Position numbers and translations under genes: made by a program. Positions 1 through 7,888 of a stretch of DNA of 64,000 nt are shown here, in pieces. The DNA is from Bradyrhizobium sp. JYMT SZCCT0428. GTDB taxonomy: Bacteria; Pseudomonadota; Alphaproteobacteria; Rhizobiales; Xanthobacteraceae. The stretch is taken from NCBI RefSeq assembly GCF_018131075.1, contig NZ_JAFCLS010000030.1, positions 50,808 to 114,807 on the forward strand, given 5' to 3'. How positions within the stretch are numbered: position 1 is the first letter of the stretch; every line of letters starts with the position of its first letter. The notes under the pieces were generated by a model. The model ran no database searches. It was not told the DNA's origin and worked only from the letters and a program-made list of their open reading frames with translations.

Positions 1-951
1 GACCTCGCGGAGTTCCTCAAGAGTTACGATATCGGCGAATTGCTCTCCTACAAGGGCATCGCCGAAGGCGTCGAGAATTCCAACTTCCTGATGCACACCA
101 GCAAGGGCGCCTACATCCTCACGCTGTATGAAAAGCGCGTGGCGGTGGACGATCTGCCTTACTTCCTGTCGCTGATGGCGCATCTGGCCGAGCGCGGCGT
201 GCATTGCCCGCAGCCGGCGAAAAACCGCCAGGGCGAAGTCTACAGCCATCTCGTCGGGCGGCCCGCTGCGATCATCAATTTCCTCGAAGGTATGTGGCCG
301 CGGCGGCCCAACGCCGCGCATTGCAGCGGCGTCGGCGAGGCGCTCGCCAAAATGCATCTGGCGGGCGGCGACTTTCCTCTTGTCCGGAAAAATCCGCTGT
401 CGGTCGAGGGATGGCGGCCGCTGTTCGAGCTGTCGGCGCCGCGTGCCGACAGCGTGCAGCCGGGTTTGCGCGATTTCATCGCCTGCGAACTCGATCACCT
501 CGAGGCGAACTGGCCAAAGGATCTGCCGCTCGGCGTCATCCATGGCGATCTCTTCAACGACAACGTCTTCTTCCTCGGCGACAAGCTGTCCGGGCTGATC
601 GACTTCCCGTTTTCCTGCAACGACATCCTGGCCTATGACGTCGCGATCTGCCTCAACGCGTGGTGCTTCGAGCCGGACCATTCCTTCAACGTCACCAAGG
701 CGCGCGCGCTGCTCGGCGCCTATGGCCGCGAACGGAAATTGTCCGATGCCGAGCAGGACGCGCTGCCATTGCTGGCGCGCGGCGCCGCGCTGCGCTTTTT
801 GCTGACGCGCCTGGTCGATTTCCTCGACGTGCCGCCGGGCGCGCTGGTGAAGCCGAAAGACCCGGTCGAATATGTCCGCAAGCTGCGCTTCCACCAGAGC
901 GTCCAGTCCGCGCGCGATTACGGCCTGATGCAGGCGGGATGCGCGGCGTGA
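1..951 (+). CDS. thrB: Homoserine kinase (ThrB), 5' end outside window
   Basis: Phosphorylates L-homoserine with ATP in the threonine branch of the aspartate pathway; cytoplasmic. The frame is open from base 1, and the codons before the first ATG (40) still read like the family N-terminus (DLAEFLKSYDIGELL), so the true start lies a few codons upstream. The fold is the aminoglycoside-phosphotransferase/choline-kinase type used by rhizobial ThrB: a GVENSNF glycine loop near the N-terminus and the catalytic HGDLFNDN loop at 541-564, followed by a metal-binding IDF motif at about 598-606. The stop overlaps the start of rnhA, so the two are probably co-transcribed. Confidence 0.93.
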   Translation, partial: DLAEFLKSYDIGELLSYKGIAEGVENSNFLMHTSKGAYILTLYEKRVAVDDLPYFLSLMAHLAERGVHCPQPAKNRQGEVYSHLVGRPAAIINFLEGMWPRRPNAAHCSGVGEALAKMHLAGGDFPLVRKNPLSVEGWRPLFELSAPRADSVQPGLRDFIACELDHLEANWPKDLPLGVIHGDLFNDNVFFLGDKLSGLIDFPFSCNDILAYDVAICLNAWCFEPDHSFNVTKARALLGAYGRERKLSDAEQDALPLLARGAALRFLLTRLVDFLDVPPGALVKPKDPVEYVRKLRFHQSVQSARDYGLMQAGCAA

Positions 952-1403
952 GCGATTCCAGGCCGCATGTCACGGTATTCACCGACGGCGCCTGCTCGGG
1001 CAATCCCGGGCCCGGCGGCTGGGGCGCGATCCTGAAATTCGGCGACACCGAAAAGGAATTGAAGGGCGGCGAAGCGCACACCACCAACAACCGCATGGAA
1101 TTGATGGCGGCGATCTCGGCGCTGGAAGCGCTGAAGAAAGCCTGCGTCGTCGACCTCACCACCGACAGCCAATATGTCCGCAAGGGGATCACCGAATGGA
1201 TCCATGGCTGGAAGCGCAACGGCTGGCGCACGTCCGACAAGAAGCCGGTCAAGAACGTCGACCTGTGGCAGCGCCTCGACGCGGCGCTGAAGGCGCATGA
1301 GGTGCGCTGGCACTGGATCAAGGGCCACGCCGGTCACGACGAGAACGAACGCGCCGATCAGCTGGCCCGCGACGGCGTCGCGATGGCAAGGTTGAAGGCG
1401 TAG
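948..1403 (+). CDS. rnhA: Ribonuclease HI
   Basis: Cleaves the RNA strand of RNA-DNA hybrids, removing primers and R-loops in the cytoplasm. At 151 residues it has normal length. The four acidic catalytic residues are visible: Asp in FTDGACSGNPGPGGWG, Glu in NRMELMAA, Asp in TTDSQYV and Asp in the C-terminal ERADQLA. A basic KRNGWRTSDKK handle is also present. I chose the GTG at 948 because it gives the usual MSDS... start and overlaps the thrB stop (GTGA); an ATG at 939 is the alternative. The open frame reaching back to 660 is a shadow inside thrB. Confidence 0.94.
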   Translation: MSDSRPHVTVFTDGACSGNPGPGGWGAILKFGDTEKELKGGEAHTTNNRMELMAAISALEALKKACVVDLTTDSQYVRKGITEWIHGWKRNGWRTSDKKPVKNVDLWQRLDAALKAHEVRWHWIKGHAGHDENERADQLARDGVAMARLKA

Positions 1404-1726
1404 GTTTCGGGGAGCTGCCCTCTGTTTCCCTCTCCCCTTGTGAGAGAGGGTGAATGTTGACCTGCGCGCGCTCAACATTGAAATAGAACGAATACAGGGA
1501 GTGAAGATTGGTCTAGACGCTCCGCTTCAACAGTCACCAGCGAACCTGATGACCGGTGGCGCGGCCCGCGTGGTTATTTAGAACGGCGCCCTCCGGGGCG
1601 CTATTGCTTGTTGAACCCATCGGTTCTTCTCTTCGACAAAAGTAACGATATTCTTGGTATGGGGCGAGGCCTGACCTGTTTCAAACCCGACAGCGGCGGC
1701 ACCGAACAAGCGACGGAGAGGCGAAT
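1404..1726. other. Intergenic region without a recognised gene
   Basis: Just after rnhA there is a short CCCTCTCCCCTTGTGAGAGAGGG-type palindrome (about 1428-1450), one of the GC-rich intergenic repeats seen several times in this window. A small GCGCCC/GGGCGC hairpin lies near 1585-1602 without a convincing T-run. I see no coding frame with family resemblance. The last 60 bases presumably hold the promoter of the next gene. Confidence 0.5.
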
Positions 1727-2119
1727 ATGAGTTCGATTGGATCGCTAGTCAGGAGGGGACTGCTTGTGGCTGGTTTGCTTATATCAGCGGGACCGGCGCT
1801 GGCGACGGGGAGCGATGACGGTTTCGCAGCGTTCTGGATGCAATTCAAAGCTGCAGTCGCCAAGAGCGATCAGAAGGCCGTATCGCAGATGATCAAATAT
1901 CCGGTCCTACTCTATGATCTGCGGCAAGAGGCTGACTTCCCTGTGATCTGGAGAGGCGCTTTCAAACCGGCACATCGGGCGTGTCTTGCCAAGCAGAAAC
2001 CCGTCATGGACAAGCAGAAGGACAAAGTCAGTTATTCTGCCTTTTGCGACTCGCTCATCTACGTTTTTGGCAAGGATAGTTCCGGCTGGAAACTGACGGA
2101 CTTTGCCGTAAACGACTGA
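1727..2119 (+). CDS. Small secreted protein of unknown function
   Basis: Encodes 130 residues with a clear signal peptide: basic SLVRR, hydrophobic GLLVAGLLISA and an ALA cleavage site near residue 26. The mature part has alternating hydrophobic segments such as DGFAAFWMQFKAAVAKSD and a C-terminal SGWKLTDFAVND, which recalls small NTF2-like or lumazine-binding-type periplasmic proteins. That likeness is only suggestive. It stands alone between rnhA and the terminase remnant. The ATG follows a purine-rich GGAGAGGCGAAT ribosome site. Confidence 0.7.
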   Translation: MSSIGSLVRRGLLVAGLLISAGPALATGSDDGFAAFWMQFKAAVAKSDQKAVSQMIKYPVLLYDLRQEADFPVIWRGAFKPAHRACLAKQKPVMDKQKDKVSYSAFCDSLIYVFGKDSSGWKLTDFAVND

Positions 2120-2176
2120 TCGAATTGGCCTTGCAAGAACTGATTGCCAACAATCCCGATGCTGTGTGCATACTGA

Positions 2177-2662
2177 GTGGGGAATAAGAACACCGGGGCG
2201 GGGCGGCCGACAGGCTTCAAGCCCGAGTATATCCAGCAAGCCGCTAAGCTCTGTTTGCTCGGTGCGATCGATAAGGACATTGCAGAATTCTTCGGTACGA
2301 GCGTTGTGACGCTGAACGCATGGAAGAAGAAGTATCCTGAGTTTCTAAAGTCCCTCAAGGATGCCAAGGCCGAAGCTGACGCCCGTGTTGTGAGGAGCCT
2401 TTACCAAAGGGCGGTGGGCTATGAAGGCCCGGCCGTGAAGATATTCAACGCCAACGGCTCGGCGCTGGTTGTCCCTTACACAGAGCATTATCCCCCTGAA
2501 ACGGCGGCAGGCATATTCTGGCTGAAAAACCGTGACCCTGAGAATTGGCGCGACCGACACGAGGTGACAGGCGCCAACGGGAAGCCGGTTGGCGGGCCTA
2601 CCTTCGCCCTCGATTCTAAGACGGCAGCGGCGATTGCCAAGAAAATCAATGAGGACGTGTGA
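2177..2662 (+). CDS. Phage terminase small-subunit-like protein
   Basis: 161 residues beginning at a GTG. The N-terminal third has a helix-turn-helix look (AAKLCLLGAIDKDIAEFFG followed by TLNAWKKKYPEF), as in DNA-recognition domains of terminase small subunits. A conserved-looking WLKNRDPENWRDRHEV segment lies near residue 115. These subunits bind phage pac or cos DNA and deliver it to the large subunit for packaging. The adjoining large-subunit gene is cut short and no other phage genes are present, so this is probably a decayed prophage fragment even though the frame itself is intact. Confidence 0.78.
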   Translation: MGNKNTGAGRPTGFKPEYIQQAAKLCLLGAIDKDIAEFFGTSVVTLNAWKKKYPEFLKSLKDAKAEADARVVRSLYQRAVGYEGPAVKIFNANGSALVVPYTEHYPPETAAGIFWLKNRDPENWRDRHEVTGANGKPVGGPTFALDSKTAAAIAKKINEDV

Positions 2663-2665
2663 TGC

Positions 2666-3022
2666 GTGACGCCGGAAGAGATTGCCGTCGCACGCGCCCT
2701 GGCTGAGCAAAGCCTCCTCTTCTTCACCCGCTTTATGTTCAAGGCCCGGTTCGGGTCGAAGTTCATGGTCAACTGGCACCATGAGGAGATTTGCGAGCAC
2801 CTAGAGGCGGTCCACCGGGGGGAGATACCGCGGCTGCTGGTTAACTGCCCGCCCGGCTCCAGTAAAACGGAGTTGACCGTCATCAACTTCGCCGCGTGGG
2901 CTGAAGCCAAGAACAGCTGGTGTCGGCAAGATCCCACGCCGGAGCAGGGCAGTGGACGCGATGCAAAGCATCGCGGACGGGTGAGGGGTTCTCTCCGCGG
3001 ATGCAATTCCCTCTACGGATAG
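2666..3022 (+). pseudogene. Terminase large subunit, N-terminal fragment
   Basis: The first roughly 83 codons match the N-terminus of phage terminase large subunits: helical LFFTRFMFKARFGSKF, an NWHHEEICEHLEAV segment, and the ATPase Walker A motif CPPGSSKTE. Homology stops abruptly near 2914 (WAEAKN). The frame then runs through unrelated sequence and a chromosomal repeat element to a stop at 3020-3022. A full subunit has more than 400 residues with Walker B and nuclease parts, all missing here. It starts at a GTG just after the small-subunit stop, the usual phage order. Confidence 0.82.
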
Positions 3023-3078
3023 AGACCCCTCATCCGGCGCTTCGCGCCACCTTCTCCCACAAGGGGAGAAGGGAAGAT
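2972..3078. repeat. GC-rich intergenic palindromic repeat
   Basis: A block reading GGTGAGGGGTTCTCTCCGCG... to ...CTTCTCCCACAAGGGGAGAAG, with internal inverted segments (GAGGGGTTCTC with GAGACCCCTC; CTTCTCCCACAAGGGGAGAAG; GGCGCTTCGCGCC). It belongs to the same broad class as the blocks near 1430, 14615 and 31182. It sits where the truncated terminase gene ends, so it may mark the deletion or insertion boundary. Confidence 0.6.
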
Positions 3079-3095
3079 AAGTGCGAGCGCAGCTC

Positions 3096-3581
3096 TTACA
3101 GCTGCCCCAACAGCGTATCGCCGCCGGAAACCTCGACCTTGCCGGGCGCCGGCTCGAGGTTGAGCTTCTTGACCACGCCGTCTTCCACCAGCATCGAATA
3201 GCGCTTGGAGCGGATGCCGAGGCCGTTGCCGGAGGCGTCGAGCTCCATGCCGATCGCCTTGGTGAAGTCGGCATTGCCGTCGGCGAGGAAGGTGGCTTCG
3301 TCACGCTGGTCGGTGTCGCGCTTCCAGGCGTTCATCACAAAGGCGTCGTTGACGGAGACGATCGCGATGGTGTTCACGCCCTTGTCCTTGATGGCGTAGG
3401 CGTTGAGGAAGATGCTCGGCAGATGCATCTTGTGGCAGGTGCCGGTATAGGCGCCGGGCACCGCGAACAGCGCGACCTTCTTGCCCTTGAAAATATCGTC
3501 GGTGGTTTTGACCTGCGGCCCTTCCGCCGTCATCACGCGAAACTTGGCTTCCGGCAGCTTGTCGCCAACTTGGATCGTCAT
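3096..3581 (-). CDS. Peroxiredoxin, Prx5 type
   Basis: Thiol peroxidase of the Prx5/AhpE-like group that reduces hydrogen peroxide and organic peroxides, probably with glutathione or glutaredoxin as donor. 161 residues is typical. The peroxidatic cysteine is Cys49 in PGAYTGTCHK, a variant of the common PGAFTPTC motif with Gly for Pro and His for Ser. The typical SVNDAFVMNAW and GIRSKRYSMLVEDG segments follow. It is monocistronic on the minus strand, with a copy of a dispersed repeat (3617-3674) directly upstream. Confidence 0.92.
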   Translation of the reverse strand: MTIQVGDKLPEAKFRVMTAEGPQVKTTDDIFKGKKVALFAVPGAYTGTCHKMHLPSIFLNAYAIKDKGVNTIAIVSVNDAFVMNAWKRDTDQRDEATFLADGNADFTKAIGMELDASGNGLGIRSKRYSMLVEDGVVKKLNLEPAPGKVEVSGGDTLLGQL

Positions 3582-3616
3582 CGTGAATTCTCCCTCAATG
3601 TGCGGATGGGTCTTAT

Positions 3617-3674
3617 AGCGTTTTCGAGCGAAGTGGGTACCGGTTCGCGTGAAGAAAACGCCTCAAAACAAGAC
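3617..3674. repeat. Dispersed ~58-bp repeat, copy 1
   Basis: Begins AGCGTTTTCGAGCGAAGTGG and ends CTCAAAACAAGAC, with an internal inverted pair GCGTTTTC/GAAAACGC. A close copy lies at 28807-28867 in the same orientation on the plus strand. Here it sits between the divergent-side start of the peroxiredoxin gene and the end of the DUF924 gene. I recall similar sequences as common intergenic repeats in Bradyrhizobium-like genomes; that is memory, not a search. Confidence 0.75.
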
Positions 3675-3750
3675 TAACCTCTGCGGATGACCGGCACAAT
3701 ATTCGGTGTCCCGGAAACGGCAATGCCGCCGTGCGTTCACTGTTCTGTCA

Positions 3751-4305
3751 TCAGCCGGTAAACCCGCCGGCGTCGAGGAATGCCCGTTCTTCAGGCGTCG
3801 TTTCGCGCCCCAGGATGCGGTTACGGTGCGGAAAGCGCCCGAACCGGCGGATGATGTCGGCGTGATGCTCGGCATATTCCTTGTTTTCGGTATTGGCCGT
3901 GCCGCCGAACAGCTCGATGCAGCGCAGCTGGTCGGGCAAATGTTCCGAATGCATGAACGGCAGATAGAGGAATTCGAGCAGCGCCGGGTCGATGCGCTTG
4001 TCGGTACCCCGGTCGATGGCGCGGGCCGCGACGTCGCGCGCCAGCCTGTCGCTCGCATAGGTCTGGGCGTCACCACGAAACATGTTGCGGGGAAACTGGT
4101 CGAGCACGATGGTGAGCGCCAGCGCGCCGTCATCGCTGGCTTCCCAGGACGATAATTCGCCCCCGGCCGCCTTCCGCCACAGCTCGAGATACCGCTGACG
4201 CACTTCCGCGTCGAACGCGTCGTCGCGCTTGTACCAGCGGTCGTGGCCGGCTTCGCGCCAGAATTTCAGGATGTCAGCCGGCACGGTGTCGCGAGCGTCA
4301 GACAT
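3751..4305 (-). CDS. DUF924 family protein
   Basis: 184 residues with the features of the DUF924 (YlbF-unrelated, all-helical TPR-like) family: ILKFWREAGHDRWYKRDDAFD at the N-terminus, ALALTIVLDQFPRNMFRGDAQTYA in the middle, and FLYLPFMHSEHL followed by FGRFPHRNRILGR at the end. The biochemical role of the family is unknown. I chose the ATG at 4305 (MSDARDTV...) rather than the longer frame, because homology begins there. It follows fadD by 28 bp on the same strand and is probably in its operon. Confidence 0.85.
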   Translation of the reverse strand: MSDARDTVPADILKFWREAGHDRWYKRDDAFDAEVRQRYLELWRKAAGGELSSWEASDDGALALTIVLDQFPRNMFRGDAQTYASDRLARDVAARAIDRGTDKRIDPALLEFLYLPFMHSEHLPDQLRCIELFGGTANTENKEYAEHHADIIRRFGRFPHRNRILGRETTPEERAFLDAGGFTG

Positions 4306-4333
4306 GATCGGACGCTCGCTCCGCTTTTCGGTC

Positions 4334-6016
4334 TCAGGCCGCGGCCTTCTTTTCGTCGCGCAGCTCGCGACGCAGGATCTTGCCGACATTGGTCTTGGGC
4401 AGGTCGGTCCTGAACTCGATCTGCTTGGGGACCTTGTAGGCGGTAAGCTGCGTGCCGCAGTACTTGATCACGTCCTCGGCCGTGAGGTTCGGGTCCTTCT
4501 TGACGATGAAGGCCTTGACCGCTTCGCCTGACTTGGAGTCCTGGACGCCGATCACGGCGCATTCCAGCACGCCCGGATGGCTGGCGATCACTTCCTCGAT
4601 CTCGTTCGGATAGACGTTGAAGCCGGAGACCAGGATCATGTCCTTCTTGCGGTCGACGATCTTGGTGTAGCCCCGCTCGTCCATCACTCCGATGTCGCCG
4701 GTGCGGAAATAGCCGTCCGCCGTCATCACATTCGCGGTCTCTTCCGGCCTGTTCCAGTAGCCGGCCATCACCTGCGGTCCCTTGGCGCAGATTTCGCCGG
4801 CCTCGCCGAGCGGCAATTCCTTACCGTCGTCGTCACGGATCGAGATATGGGTCGAGGGCACCGGAAGGCCGATCGTACCGGAGAACTCCTCAATGTCGGC
4901 GCGATTGCAGGTCAGCGTCGGCGACGTCTCCGACAGGCCGTAGCCTTCCGACAGTGTGCAGCCGGTGGTCTTCAGCCATTTCTCGGCCACGGGCTTTTGC
5001 GTCGCCATGCCGCCGCCGTTGGAGATTTTCAGTTTGGAGAAATCGAGCTTGTCGAACCCGGGTGTGTTCAACAGGCCGTTGTAAAGCGTGTTGACGGCCG
5101 GGAAAAAGCTGACCTGGTACTTCGACAGCTCCTTGACGAAGCCGGGCATGTCGCGCGGGTTGGGAATCAGCAGATTGGTGCCGCCGGCGCGCACGCCCAG
5201 GAGGTAGCACGCGGTCAGTGCAAAGATGTGATAGAGCGGCAGCGCGCAGACGATGACCATCTGGTCGACAATCGGCGGCTTCTTCAGCGCCGGCTGCAGC
5301 CAGGCGTCGTTCTGCAGCACGTTGGCGAGGATGTTCTGGTGCAGCAGCGTCGCGCCCTTGGAAACGCCGGTCGTGCCGCCGGTATATTGCAGGAAGGCGA
5401 CGTCCTCGCGCGTTAGCTGCGGCTTGTTGAACTTCATGCCGCGGCCGGCGGCCAGCGCATCGTTGAAGGAGACCGAGCCCGGGATCGACCAGGCCGGCAC
5501 CATCTTCTTCACCCTGCGGACCACCAGATTGACGATCACGCCCTTGAAGCCGAGCAAGTCGCCCATGCTGCCGACGATCACATGCTTGACCGCGGTCCTC
5601 GCGATCACCTGCTGCACCGTGGTGGCGAAATTCTCCAGCACCACGATCGCCTCGGCGCCGGAATCCTTGAGCTGATGTTCGAGCTCGCGCGGGGTGTAGA
5701 GCGGGTTGACGTTGACCACCGTGTAGCCGGCGCGCAGCACCGCCGCCGTCGCGACCGGATATTGCAGCACGTTCGGCATCATCAGCGCGACGCGGGCGCC
5801 CTTTTGCAGGCCCTTGCTCTGCAGATAGGCGCCGAACGCCGCCGACATCTGGTCGAGGTCGCGGTAGCTGATCGACTTGTCCATGCAGATGAACGCCTTG
5901 CGGTCGGCGAACTTCTTGAAGCTCTCTTCCAACAGCTCAACCAGCGATGAGTACTGGGTGATGTCGATATCGGCGGGCACGCCGGCCGGATAATGCTTGA
6001 GCCAGATCCGCTCCAT
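4334..6016 (-). CDS. fadD: Long-chain fatty acid-CoA ligase
   Basis: Activates long-chain fatty acids with ATP and CoA to acyl-CoA, feeding beta-oxidation or membrane-lipid use; membrane-associated. 560 residues, the normal FadD length. The P-loop-like AMP-binding signature YTGGTTGVSK is at residues 211-220, the adenylation motifs GYGLSETSP and YFRTGDIGVMDERGY follow, and the FadD linker and catalytic-lysine region (LPKTNVGKILRREL) is at the C-terminus. The DUF924 gene follows closely on the same strand. Confidence 0.93.
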   Translation of the reverse strand: MERIWLKHYPAGVPADIDITQYSSLVELLEESFKKFADRKAFICMDKSISYRDLDQMSAAFGAYLQSKGLQKGARVALMMPNVLQYPVATAAVLRAGYTVVNVNPLYTPRELEHQLKDSGAEAIVVLENFATTVQQVIARTAVKHVIVGSMGDLLGFKGVIVNLVVRRVKKMVPAWSIPGSVSFNDALAAGRGMKFNKPQLTREDVAFLQYTGGTTGVSKGATLLHQNILANVLQNDAWLQPALKKPPIVDQMVIVCALPLYHIFALTACYLLGVRAGGTNLLIPNPRDMPGFVKELSKYQVSFFPAVNTLYNGLLNTPGFDKLDFSKLKISNGGGMATQKPVAEKWLKTTGCTLSEGYGLSETSPTLTCNRADIEEFSGTIGLPVPSTHISIRDDDGKELPLGEAGEICAKGPQVMAGYWNRPEETANVMTADGYFRTGDIGVMDERGYTKIVDRKKDMILVSGFNVYPNEIEEVIASHPGVLECAVIGVQDSKSGEAVKAFIVKKDPNLTAEDVIKYCGTQLTAYKVPKQIEFRTDLPKTNVGKILRRELRDEKKAAA

Positions 6017-6198
6017 GGTATTTCCCCTCTGGTTAGTTCCCGATTTCTCGAATTCTTGGGCCGGGATGCCTCGTTTTTGGCAGTATTGTGAATGCCGCCG
6101 CCGATGGCAAGCGGCTGCGCGCTATCGACGCATTGGGAATCGACAAGTCTACGTTCGGAACGCGCGAAAACCGCCTGATTGCGGGGCTTTCCGGGCTC

Positions 6199-7662
6199 TT
6201 AACCAGCCGGTTTGGATTCGCTCTTAGGTTTTGCGGCGGCGTTGGGCTTGGCTGGCTTTGCGGCCGGCTTATCGCCCGAAGCGGCAGGTTTCTCGGCCGG
6301 CCTGGCGGCGGGCTTGGCAGCTGCGGCAGGCTTGACAGCTGCCACAGGCTTGGCTGCGGCAGCAGGCTTTGCGGCGGCGTCCGGTTTGACATTCGCGTGC
6401 CGGACCGCGGCCGGCTTGGCCGCGGGTTTTGAGGCTGCGGTCTTGGCCTCAGACTTGGCCTTATCCGCGTCCGGCTTCTTCGCCGCGACCGCGACCCGCG
6501 ATTTCTTTCCGCGTCGCGTAATCTGCTTCTGGTCATCCGCGGCCACGGCGGCAATCAACTCCGTGCCGGTCTTCTTCGGGCCGGTATAGACCACCATGGG
6601 CTCGCCAGCGGTGTACGCCGTCGCGAGCAGCTCCGAGGGCTTTGCCGTCGGCGCCTGCAGTCCTGCGGAAAAGAACGCCAGCGCCGGGCTTTCGCCCGCA
6701 CCGGTGGCCACTGTCGTGTCCGCATCCTCGTCGGTGGCGGGGCGCTTGCGCTTGCCGTTGCACATCTCCTCGCGCAGGTTCGGCGGCGTAGCGTCGATCG
6801 GCACCAGATTGTCGACCGTGCCGAGCGAGGGTCGCAGCCATCCCAGCCCGTTGCTGGCAAAGCCGCGCTCCAGCAACTGGGCGGCGCGCACCGCGCGCGC
6901 CTGGCCGGAGGTCGAGCCGAGCACGACCGCTATCAGCCGCTTGCCGTCGCGCGTCGCCGAGGCCACCAGATTGTATCCGGACGCGCAGATGAAGCCGGTC
7001 TTGAACCCGTCGGCGCCGGCATAGCGGCCGATCAGCTTGTTGAAATTGTTGGTGGTGCGGCGGCCGAAACGGATCGCCGGGATGTGCATGAAATATTCGT
7101 ATTCGGGCAGATCGCGAATCACGGCACGCGCCAAAATCGCAAGATCGCGCGCCGAGGTGATCTGGCCATCGGCGGGCAGGCCGTTCGGATTGACGTAGCT
7201 CGTCTGCGTCATGCCGAGCCGCTGTGCGGTCGCGTTCATCATCCCCGAGAAACCGTCGACGGAGCCGCCGACGCCTTCGGCGAGCACCACGGCCATGTCA
7301 TTGGCCGACTTCACCATCACCATCGCCAGGGCGTTTTCGACGGTGACTTGCGTGCCCGGCTTGAATCCCATCTTCGACGGCGATTGCGAGGCTGCCACCG
7401 GCGAAACCGTCAGCACGCTGTCGAGGCGCAGGCGGCCTTCCTTGACGGCTTTGAGCGTGACGTAAGCCGTCATGATCTTGGTCACCGATGCCGGATACCA
7501 GGGCATCGTCGCATTTTCGGCCTGCAACACCTTGCCGGTTTCGGCTTCGACCACCAGCAACGCCTCGGCATACGCGGCGCGGGGCGTTGCGACCGCAAGC
7601 GCGGCGACGAGCAGGATCAGGTTCAACAATGGATGGCGAAGCAGCGGGCGAAGAAAATGCAC
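6199..7662 (-). CDS. D-alanyl-D-alanine carboxypeptidase (PBP5/6-like)
   Basis: Serine peptidase of family S11 that trims the terminal D-Ala of peptidoglycan stem peptides in the periplasm. A signal peptide spans residues 1-32 (hydrophobic LILLVAALAVA, cleavage near AYA-E). The three active-site motifs are present: SVTK at 59-62, SAN at 119-121 and KTG at 221-223. After the catalytic part (about residue 310) comes a 170-residue tail rich in Ala, Pro and Lys (repeats such as AAKPAAAAKP), likely disordered and able to contact the cell wall or DNA-like polyanions. The tail replaces the membrane-anchoring C-terminus of classical PBP5. Confidence 0.9.
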   Translation of the reverse strand: MHFLRPLLRHPLLNLILLVAALAVATPRAAYAEALLVVEAETGKVLQAENATMPWYPASVTKIMTAYVTLKAVKEGRLRLDSVLTVSPVAASQSPSKMGFKPGTQVTVENALAMVMVKSANDMAVVLAEGVGGSVDGFSGMMNATAQRLGMTQTSYVNPNGLPADGQITSARDLAILARAVIRDLPEYEYFMHIPAIRFGRRTTNNFNKLIGRYAGADGFKTGFICASGYNLVASATRDGKRLIAVVLGSTSGQARAVRAAQLLERGFASNGLGWLRPSLGTVDNLVPIDATPPNLREEMCNGKRKRPATDEDADTTVATGAGESPALAFFSAGLQAPTAKPSELLATAYTAGEPMVVYTGPKKTGTELIAAVAADDQKQITRRGKKSRVAVAAKKPDADKAKSEAKTAASKPAAKPAAVRHANVKPDAAAKPAAAAKPVAAVKPAAAAKPAARPAEKPAASGDKPAAKPAKPNAAAKPKSESKPAG

Positions 7663-7888
7663 TTTTGCGTTCCGGTCCTTTGAGACCCACCTTCGAAAAA
7701 GGAGGTCCTGAAATCTGACGTTCGGGTTTCAAGCGTGCGATCTTGAAACCTAATTTGCGCCGTCGCTCACGGCGGCTGCAAACCTATACCGGCTTGGTGA
7801 TCGAGAACAGAGGCCGGGCAATTAAATCGTGGACGAAAAAAGGCGCAATTTCGCCGATAATTCAATGCGGATAGCGGCGCAGGGGAGG

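Noticed and set aside
660..947. Long N-terminal extension of rnhA
   Set aside because: Open frame only because it is antiphase to thrB; family homology begins at 948.
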